Positions 7,397-12,841 of a stretch of 16,066 nucleotides of DNA are shown one piece after another. Source of the stretch: JBDTNQ01 sp039933635 (GTDB taxonomy: Bacteria > Acidobacteriota > Vicinamibacteria > Vicinamibacterales > SCN-69-37); contig JBDTNQ010000105.1 in assembly GCA_039933635.1 (NCBI GenBank), positions 1-16,066 of the forward strand, given 5' to 3'. A program made the position numbers and the translations under genes. Positions within the stretch are counted from its first letter, which is position 1; every line of letters starts with the position of its first letter. The notes beneath the pieces are model-generated. The model was not told where the DNA came from, did not search any database, and saw only the letters and a program-made list of their open reading frames with translations.

Positions 7397-8170
7397 TTAG
7401 TCCGAAAAAGGGCCAGCCAGCCGCGCGGCGATCGCCTCGCGGACCTGATTGATGACGAGGTCGCGGTCATCGAAGGCCCGGCCGGCCGTCTGGACCGGCG
7501 CGAGAAACGAGACGACCACTGTGGCAGGCCAGATGAGGGCGCTGCCCTTCCGCATGGCGGACCGCCCTCCAATCACGGCCACGGGCACGACGGGCGCCTG
7601 CGCCTTGAGCGCCATGACAAAGCCGCCCTTCTTGAAGGGCAGCAGTTCTCCGGTCCGGCTGCGGGTGCCTTCAGGAAAGATGAAGAACGAGTTGCCGCCG
7701 CGAAGCGCCTCGGCCGCACGATCGATCGCGGGCCAGCTCTGGTCCTTGTTGCCGCGCTCGAGCGGGACGAATCCCGCGGCGTCGAAGACCCACACGAGCA
7801 CCGGGAGCTTGCGCAACTCTGCCTTGTACAGGACGCGCACGCGTGGAAACCTGGACCGCAACGCCCAGAACATCGCCGGCGCCTCGATGTTGCTGCTGTG
7901 GTTGCAGGCGTAGACGGACCCGCCCGGGGGCATGTGTTCGAGTCCTTCGGCGCGGACGGCGATACCGACGAGCAGAAATCCGAGACGCACGCCGAAGGCG
8001 CCGGCCGCGTAGAGCGGGCCGGTCTGGTGTGTCAGCAGGGTCCAGAGGAGGAGTGGCGGGCCGGCGAGGAGGACCCAGCCCGAAACGACACACGCGGCGA
8101 GGCTGGTGCGAAGAGCCGCAACCAGCCAGGCCGCGCGTGCAGGAGCGATAGAACGGTCGGTATCCGTCAG
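7397..8170 (-). CDS. plsC: 1-acyl-sn-glycerol-3-phosphate acyltransferase (PlsC family)
   Basis: Adds the second acyl chain to lysophosphatidic acid to make phosphatidic acid at the membrane. With the start used here it has 257 residues: a hydrophobic N-terminal segment (about 16-48), then motif I in CNHSSNIEAP, motif II KAELRKLPVLVWVFDAAGFVPLERG, motif III FPEGTRSRTGELLPFKKGG and motif IV AQAPVVPVAV. Motif I is HX4E (H91, E96), whereas the family rule is HX4D, so activity deserves testing. The start is odd. No ATG, GTG or TTG occurs in frame between TTG 8293, deep inside carD, and GTG 7990, which would delete the membrane segment. CTG 8170 overlaps the carD stop as CTGA and gives M-T-D-T-D-R, so I chose it. 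The first 41 residues of the longest frame are carD read out of frame. It is followed by rex after 12 nt. Confidence 0.88.
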   Translation of the reverse strand: MTDTDRSIAPARAAWLVAALRTSLAACVVSGWVLLAGPPLLLWTLLTHQTGPLYAAGAFGVRLGFLLVGIAVRAEGLEHMPPGGSVYACNHSSNIEAPAMFWALRSRFPRVRVLYKAELRKLPVLVWVFDAAGFVPLERGNKDQSWPAIDRAAEALRGGNSFFIFPEGTRSRTGELLPFKKGGFVMALKAQAPVVPVAVIGGRSAMRKGSALIWPATVVVSFLAPVQTAGRAFDDRDLVINQVREAIAARLAGPFSD

Positions 8171-8769
8171 GATGCGCGAGCGGCGCGCCGAGGCGCCACT
8201 TTGGCCGCAGGCTTCGGACGAGCCGCCGCGGCGGCCGCGGCCGTCGCCGCCACCTTCGCCTTGGCCGCGTTCTTGGCCTTGGTGGCGAAGCAACGCTCGA
8301 GCGCCGCTTCGACCTTCACCTCAACCTCAGGCGTCTTCTCGCCGAGGACTTCGGTGATCTCCGAGACCACGAGGAACTTGGCGCGATCGAGCATGCGTTT
8401 CTCGCGAAACGACAAACTCTTGGTCTTGGCCAGGAACGTCAGGCTTTTCAGGACTTCCACGACGTCGTAGATCGACCCCGTCCGCATGCGGTCGGAGTTG
8501 TCCTTGAAGCGCCCTTTCCAGTTCTGATGGCTGTCGATCTTGCCGTCACCGAGTAGCGTAAAGAGCCGTTCGACCTCTTCGTCCGTGATCGCGCGTCTCA
8601 GGCCCACGCCATCGACGTTGTCCACCGGAACGAAAACGGTCGTCTCGTTCGCCATCCGAAGTTGATAGAACCCGCAGGTCGTGCCCATGATGGTCTTGGT
8701 CTCGATCCGCTCGATGATGCCCAAACCATGATTCGGGTAGATGACCTTGTCGCCGATCTCGAATGCCAC
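8167..8769 (-). CDS. carD: CarD-family RNA polymerase-binding regulator with basic Ala/Lys-rich tail
   Basis: Binds the RNA polymerase beta subunit and stabilises open promoter complexes. The 200-residue protein starts with the CarD/TRCF Tudor-like domain (MAFEIGDKVIYPNHGLGIIE, about 1-55, with VFVPVDNVD). A helical DNA-contacting domain follows (about 60-160), including NWKGRFKDNSDRMRTGS; W84 matches the conserved wedge tryptophan of mycobacterial CarD. Typical CarD proteins end near residue 160. Here about 38 residues follow, made almost only of Ala, Lys, Arg and Pro (AKNAAKAKVAATAAAAAAAR, then RPKPAAKVAPRRAARAS), resembling a histone H1-like tail. The start is GTG 8769 behind a GGGGGG stretch 3 nt away. 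A sigma70-like promoter lies about 63 nt upstream. It is the first gene of the carD-plsC-rex-moaC-synthetase unit. Confidence 0.95.
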   Translation of the reverse strand: MAFEIGDKVIYPNHGLGIIERIETKTIMGTTCGFYQLRMANETTVFVPVDNVDGVGLRRAITDEEVERLFTLLGDGKIDSHQNWKGRFKDNSDRMRTGSIYDVVEVLKSLTFLAKTKSLSFREKRMLDRAKFLVVSEITEVLGEKTPEVEVKVEAALERCFATKAKNAAKAKVAATAAAAAAARPKPAAKVAPRRAARAS

Positions 8770-8831
8770 GTGCCCCCCGAGGTACTGCAGGATTGCGTAG
8801 GTTGACTTTCTGAACGCAGGAAGCTCCAGTC

Positions 8832-8860
8832 ATTCTACCCAAACCGGCCCCTCGACGCAA
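8832..8860 (-). promoter_or_regulatory. Sigma70-like promoter of carD operon
   Basis: Read on the minus strand, TTGCGT (8860-8855) is followed after exactly 17 bp by TAGAAT (8837-8832), a close match to the housekeeping consensus. Transcription would begin near 8825, leaving a leader of about 55 nt before the carD GTG. It is the best promoter match I found in the window and would drive all five genes down to 4354. Confidence 0.65.
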
Positions 8861-8931
8861 CGAAAACATCAAGAAATACACGGGTTTAGCGTGCATTCGC
8901 CAGATGTTCGCTTCACAGGATTTCCCAGGGT

Positions 8932-8954
8932 AACTCGCAGCGTACATGCGAGTT
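8932..8954. repeat. 8-bp inverted repeat in the carD upstream spacer
   Basis: AACTCGCA (8932-8939) and TGCGAGTT (8947-8954) are perfect reverse complements around 7 nt. It lies about 70 bp upstream of the carD -35 box and next to the terminator-like repeat cluster. It might be an operator or a minor hairpin; no protein can be assigned. Confidence 0.4.
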
Positions 8955-8956
8955 AA

Positions 8957-9017
8957 GACAGAAGAGACCGGGACAGAAGAGACCGGGTCTCCTCAAAGCC
9001 CGTGGAGACCCGGTCTC
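8957..9017 (-). terminator. Terminator-like inverted repeat plus tandem 15-mer after the M28 peptidase gene
   Basis: GAGACCGGGTCTCC (8979-8992) and GGAGACCCGGTCTC (9004-9017) form a perfect 14-bp stem with an 11-nt loop. It begins 8 nt after the peptidase stop. Read on the minus strand the stem is followed by TTCTGTC, a weak T-rich tail, so transcription of the peptidase probably ends here. The left arm also belongs to a tandem pair of the 15-mer ACAGAAGAGACCGGG (8958-8972 and 8973-8987). Each arm is itself nearly palindromic (GAGACC-G-GGTCTC), so alternative smaller hairpins are possible. Confidence 0.6.
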
Positions 9018-9025
9018 ATTTCTCC

Positions 9026-10708
9026 CTACCGCCCCAATGTCCCGCCCGAGAACCCCTTCCCCGCGCGGGGGCCCAGGTTGTCCCGCTCGAGGGCCCTTTC
9101 GGAGTTGGCGATCGCGAAGCCGGCCTGGTAGATGAACTGCGCAATGCGCACGAGCTTCGGGAACAGGATCTTCTCCACCGAGTCCGTGTTGGCGTGGTAG
9201 TCCGGGTGCTCACCAGTGAAGAAGAACGCGATGGGGATGCCCTTCGAGGCGTAGCTGTAGTGATCGCTGCGCGTGTAGAACGAATTGGGATCGGCCGCGT
9301 CGTTGAACTCGTAGTCCAGCGTCAGCGGGCGCTCCGCGCGTCGATTGGTTTCGACGAGCAGGTTGTGCAGGTCGGTGCTGATGCGATCCGCACCAATCAC
9401 GTAGAGCGTGTCGGCCTGCGAAGGGTTGTTGTCCCGGTTTCGCCCGATCATGTCGATGTTCAACTCGGCCTGAATCGTGTCAAGCGGCACGACCGGGTAG
9501 TCCGCCATGTAGGTCGATCCGATCAGGCCCGCCTCTTCTCCGGCATGCCAGACGAACACCACGGACCGCTTGGGCTTCGGCCCCGTCACGAAAGCTTTGG
9601 CGATCGCCAGAACCCCCGCCGATCCCGACCCGTCGTCATCCGCGCCGTTCCAGATGGCATCCTGCGTCACGGGGACGTTCACGCGCCCGTGCGCTGACTC
9701 ATCCTCGTTCTTCACGTAGCCGACATGGTCCAGGTGCGCCCCGAAAAAGACATACGTGTTCTTCAGCACGGGATCCGTGCCTTCGACCATGCCGACGACG
9801 TTCTCGGTCCGCTCGGTTGTGATGACGTCGAAGGTGTTATCGACTGTCACGGTCACATTCACGTCACGCAGCGTCACGCTCGGCATCACGCCGCTCGACG
9901 CCTTGCCACGCAGGTCCGTCCACGATGTCGGCGCCTTCGAAAAGAGCCACTCGAACACCGTGTCATCGGCCGTGACCGACGGCGGGACGATTCGGTCCAC
10001 CCGCTGGACGCTCGTGAGGTCGGCCGCGGGGCGGCCGCTCCGGCTCTGATCGTCACGGCGCACGGGTGGCGCAACGATCGCGCCGAACCCCATGACGCCA
10101 GCCCCGCCCGCAGCCTTCATCAGCGCAGCGTCGAGGTTGGTCGGCCTGCGAACCCTGTCGCCGGACATGATTCGGGCCGGCAAGGCGCTCGGATAGTAGA
10201 CGGCGAGTCGACTGACGCCGGGCGCCGGCTTCGCCGCGTCCGTGTCGAACGCGTGGTCGTTGCCGACGAACTGGACCTCCGTGAACCGCAGCGTCTGGCG
10301 TCCGCCGCTGCGGGTCGACATCGAGATGTGCTCGCCCTGCCGGAACGTCTTGGCGACGCCTCCGACTTCGATCGTGACGGTCGAGTTGCGGGTCACGCGA
10401 TACCCGCGGCGCGTGACGGCCTGGAGGTAACTGCCGTTGTCGCCCAAGGGCTTGACGCCCAGCGCCTTCAACTCCCCCGCGATGTACGACGCGGCCAGCC
10501 CATAGCCTTCGGTGAACACCTGACGGCCCTGCATGAGATCGGACGACAGATACGTGAGCCACGTGCGCGCATCGGCTTCGCTGATCTGGGCAAACCGGAC
10601 GCCCGTGGCCGGCGCCGGCGCCTGCGCCTGCAACCCATGAGGCTCATGCAGGCCAACGACGGCCGTCGTCACGAGCATCAGCGCGATTCGAAGTCCCCGT
10701 TGTCTCAT
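9026..10708 (-). CDS. Secreted M28-family zinc metallopeptidase
   Basis: Probable exported aminopeptidase that digests peptides outside the cytoplasm. The 560-residue protein starts with a signal peptide (MRQRGLRIALMLVTTAVVGL, cleavage probably after about A30). A long middle region (about 100-300) may hold a PA-like insert, and the M28 catalytic core starts near 300. Likely zinc ligands are H325 (GAHLDHVG), D357 (NGADDDGSG), E392 (HAGEEAG; E391 would be the catalytic base), D419 (NIDMIGRN) and H505 (DYHANTDS). Length fits large acidobacterial M28 peptidases. The ATG at 10708 has a good Shine-Dalgarno GGTGAGGG 6 nt upstream, one of the few clear ones here. It diverges from the LacI gene with 34 bp between, and ends at a strong inverted repeat. 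Glutamate carboxypeptidase-like members share this fold, so peptide specificity is unknown. Confidence 0.93.
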   Translation of the reverse strand: MRQRGLRIALMLVTTAVVGLHEPHGLQAQAPAPATGVRFAQISEADARTWLTYLSSDLMQGRQVFTEGYGLAASYIAGELKALGVKPLGDNGSYLQAVTRRGYRVTRNSTVTIEVGGVAKTFRQGEHISMSTRSGGRQTLRFTEVQFVGNDHAFDTDAAKPAPGVSRLAVYYPSALPARIMSGDRVRRPTNLDAALMKAAGGAGVMGFGAIVAPPVRRDDQSRSGRPAADLTSVQRVDRIVPPSVTADDTVFEWLFSKAPTSWTDLRGKASSGVMPSVTLRDVNVTVTVDNTFDVITTERTENVVGMVEGTDPVLKNTYVFFGAHLDHVGYVKNEDESAHGRVNVPVTQDAIWNGADDDGSGSAGVLAIAKAFVTGPKPKRSVVFVWHAGEEAGLIGSTYMADYPVVPLDTIQAELNIDMIGRNRDNNPSQADTLYVIGADRISTDLHNLLVETNRRAERPLTLDYEFNDAADPNSFYTRSDHYSYASKGIPIAFFFTGEHPDYHANTDSVEKILFPKLVRIAQFIYQAGFAIANSERALERDNLGPRAGKGFSGGTLGR

Positions 10709-10725
10709 GCGCGTCCCTCACCTGC

Positions 10726-10731
10726 TATCAT
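10726..10731 (+). promoter_or_regulatory. Candidate -10 box of the lacI-family gene, giving a very short leader
   Basis: TATCAT ends 11 nt before the ATG at 10743, and no Shine-Dalgarno is present in the 34-bp divergent spacer. The layout suggests a leaderless or nearly leaderless transcript. No matching -35 hexamer at 16-18 bp was found. Confidence 0.3.
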
Positions 10732-10739
10732 GCCCGACC

Positions 10740-10768
10740 ACTATGGCCAACATCTACGAGGTCGCCAA
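10740..10768 (-). promoter_or_regulatory. Candidate promoter of the M28 peptidase inside the lacI 5' end
   Basis: On the minus strand TTGGCG (10768-10763) and CATAGT (10745-10740) are 17 bp apart. The -10 box would overlap the LacI-gene ATG, so the two divergent promoters would be interlocked. The hexamers match only moderately; this is a suggestion. Confidence 0.3.
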
Positions 10769-11759
10769 ACGGGCCGGTGTATCAACGGCGACCGTATCGC
10801 GCGTGATGAGCGGCCAGAAGAACGTCGTGTCCCCCGCCACCCGCCGCCGCGTCCTCAGGGCCGTGGAGCAGCTGGGCTACACGCCCAACTCCGCCGCGAA
10901 GAACCTGCGCACCCTGAAGACGCGCAAGCTGCTGGTGACGGTGCCCGACATCGCCAATCCCTTCTTTGCGCTCATCCTGCAGGGGATTGAGGATGCCGCG
11001 CAACGCGAGGGGTACGCGGTGCTGCTCGGGGACACGCAGCACGATCCGGAGCGCGAGGATCGCTACGCGCAGATGCTGCGGCGCAAGGAGGCGGACGGGC
11101 TCATCTTCCTCGGCCACCGGTTGCCGCCCGAGGCTGAACAGTTCGCGGCTGCCTGCGCGCCCAAGTGCCCGCCCATCGTCAACGGCTGCGAGTTCAGCCC
11201 GCAGCTCGGCGTGCCGAGCGTGCACATCGACAATACCAAGGCGGCGCACGAGGCGATGGACTACCTCTATAGCCTCGGCCATCGCCGAATCGGGGTGATC
11301 AGCGGTCCACTCGTCAGTCCACTGAGCCGCGATCGCCTGCGGGGCGTGATGGCGGCGGCCAAGGCGAGCGGCTTTCAGGACCGCCTGGTCACGGTGAACG
11401 GAGACTTCTCCATCGGGTCCGGTGTGACCGGCGCCGAGCGCCTGCTCCAGGCCAAGGTGCCGCCGACCGCGATCTTCTGCTTCAACGACGAGATGGCGAT
11501 GGGCGTGATTGAAACGGCACGCCGACGAGGCGTGAAGATTCCGGATCAGCTCTCGGTCGTCGGCTTCGATGACATCCGCTTCTCGCGCCACACCGATCCC
11601 CCGCTCACGACCGTGGCACAGCCGATGCGCGAGATCGGCGAGGGCTGCGTTCGGCTGCTGCTTGAGATCCTGCAGGGACAGGTGGTCGACCCCGTCTCCA
11701 TCACGCTGCCGCACGAACTGACGATTCGGGGCACCACGGGTCCGGTGAAGAAGAGCTAG
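10743..11759 (+). CDS. LacI-family transcriptional regulator
   Basis: Sugar-responsive repressor or activator of the LacI/GalR family. From ATG 10743 it has 338 residues. The N-terminal helix-turn-helix reads ANIYEVAKRAGVSTATVSRV (2-21) and the hinge follows at YTPNSAAKNLRT. The periplasmic-binding-like effector domain (about 60-335) shows VPDIANPFF, DTQHDPEREDRY, HIDNTKAAHEA, GHRRIGVISGP, FCFNDEMAMGV and SVVGFDDI, as usual. An upstream in-frame ATG (10707) would add 12 residues unlike the family and overlap the divergent peptidase start, so it was not used. No ribosome binding site is seen. Neighbours are the divergent secreted peptidase and the convergent isomerase/dehydrogenase operon; the latter, being carbohydrate related, is the more natural target, but no operator could be identified. 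Its TAG overlaps the isomerase stop. Confidence 0.95.
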   Translation: MANIYEVAKRAGVSTATVSRVMSGQKNVVSPATRRRVLRAVEQLGYTPNSAAKNLRTLKTRKLLVTVPDIANPFFALILQGIEDAAQREGYAVLLGDTQHDPEREDRYAQMLRRKEADGLIFLGHRLPPEAEQFAAACAPKCPPIVNGCEFSPQLGVPSVHIDNTKAAHEAMDYLYSLGHRRIGVISGPLVSPLSRDRLRGVMAAAKASGFQDRLVTVNGDFSIGSGVTGAERLLQAKVPPTAIFCFNDEMAMGVIETARRRGVKIPDQLSVVGFDDIRFSRHTDPPLTTVAQPMREIGEGCVRLLLEILQGQVVDPVSITLPHELTIRGTTGPVKKS

Positions 11760-12835
11760 AGCAACGCGTCCTTGCAGAACGCCAGGCACTTGGCGATCTC
11801 GGCGACGCGCGTCGACCCGGCGGGCACCGGGTACTCCAGCTCGATCGTCGCCTGAAACGGATATTTCTCGCGTTTCATCAGCTGCAGGATTTCGCGAATC
11901 TCGGTGTCACCCTCGCCCCATGGGACGTTGGGCCCCTGGTTCATTCGCCGATCCTTCAGGTGAATGTTGGTGATGCGATCGTGGTACTCGCGGATGAACG
12001 CGAGCGGCGAGCGGTTGTTCCCGGCGGTGAAGTGGCCGATGTCGATGTTCGCGCCATTGAACTTGCTGTAGAAGAACGCCTGCTCCCAGGCTCCCGGACG
12101 ACCAAAGGCGTCAACGCCCGTGACGTCCGAGTGGCCGTGGAAGCCGAGCATCAGCTGGTGCTTGTCAGCGAACAGCCCGAGGCGCTTCGTCTCGCGCACC
12201 GGCGGCTCACAGGTGATCGCGCGCGCACCAAGCGTCTTCGCGACCTGGAAGCAGTAATCGATCTCCTCGTCGACGAACGTCGGACCCAGATCGAACTTGA
12301 CAATCTGAATCGCCACGCCCGCATCGTCGAACTTCTTCTTGAGATCCCGGTACTTCGTCATCGCCTGCATCAGGCGCCAGCGCCGCAGGGTGTCCGCCGT
12401 CTGCTGTTCCGGCGTGAGGGTGCGCGCCTGCGTCGTTGTGGCATCGGTCGTCGAGGGCGGTGCCGGCGTCGCAGTCGCCGGTGCTGGCGTCGTAGCCGCG
12501 GGTGCAGGCGCGGCGCCTGCGCGTCCACCGCGGCCGCCCCGGCCTGTCGCAGGCGCGAGTCCCGGTGCGCCCGCGAAACCTTCGATGACGGAACTCTGTA
12601 ACTCGACGGCGCTGATCCCGAGCCGAACGACGTGCGTCAGGATGCTGTCGACGTCCGTGACCTCGTTCATGAAGCTGTAGGGAGCGATGACGCCAATCTG
12701 CACGCCGCCGAACACGGAGTTCGGCTTCGTCACCTGCGCCGCGGCGGTCAACCCAGACATCGTCGTGGCCGCCGTTGCCGTGGCGGCCACCGAACCGAGC
12801 GCGAGTTTGTGAAAGTCGCGGCGTGTGAGGTCCAT
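11756..12835 (-). CDS. Tat-exported sugar phosphate isomerase/epimerase-like TIM-barrel protein
   Basis: Probable periplasmic sugar isomerase, epimerase or keto-sugar-processing enzyme (AP-endonuclease-2/xylose isomerase-like fold); the exact reaction is unknown. The 359-residue protein opens with a twin-arginine signal, TRRDFHKLALGS (4-15), then an alanine-rich hydrophobic stretch. Likely metal or catalytic residues are E210 (CEPP), H233/H235 (GFHGHSD), D265 and H268 (IDIGHFTAG), H292 (IHLKDR) and E332 or E334 (IELEY). Residues about 92-145 are a low-complexity insert of Gly/Arg, then Ala/Pro/Thr (GRGGRGGRAGAAPAPAATTP), placed after a beta-strand (AVELQSS) in what must be a surface loop. Its ATG is 6 nt after the stop of the large dehydrogenase gene, so the two form an operon. 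Its TAG overlaps that of the convergent lacI gene. Confidence 0.9.
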   Translation of the reverse strand: MDLTRRDFHKLALGSVAATATAATTMSGLTAAAQVTKPNSVFGGVQIGVIAPYSFMNEVTDVDSILTHVVRLGISAVELQSSVIEGFAGAPGLAPATGRGGRGGRAGAAPAPAATTPAPATATPAPPSTTDATTTQARTLTPEQQTADTLRRWRLMQAMTKYRDLKKKFDDAGVAIQIVKFDLGPTFVDEEIDYCFQVAKTLGARAITCEPPVRETKRLGLFADKHQLMLGFHGHSDVTGVDAFGRPGAWEQAFFYSKFNGANIDIGHFTAGNNRSPLAFIREYHDRITNIHLKDRRMNQGPNVPWGEGDTEIREILQLMKREKYPFQATIELEYPVPAGSTRVAEIAKCLAFCKDALL

Positions 12836-12841
12836 GACGTC

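Noticed and set aside
8171..8293. N-terminal 41-residue extension of PlsC from TTG 8293
   Set aside because: It is the carD 3' end read out of frame and consists of low-complexity Gly/Arg residues unlike acyltransferases.
7388..8470. 360-codon plus-strand frame across plsC and carD
   Set aside because: Antisense shadow; plsC and carD motifs on the minus strand are clear.
8957..9017. Tandem repeats as a CRISPR array
   Set aside because: Only two directly abutting 15-mers without spacers, plus an inverted copy; no cas genes nearby.
10707..10742. Upstream ATG for the LacI-family gene
   Set aside because: It adds 12 residues before the canonical MANIYEVAKRAGVS start and overlaps the start codon of the divergent peptidase.
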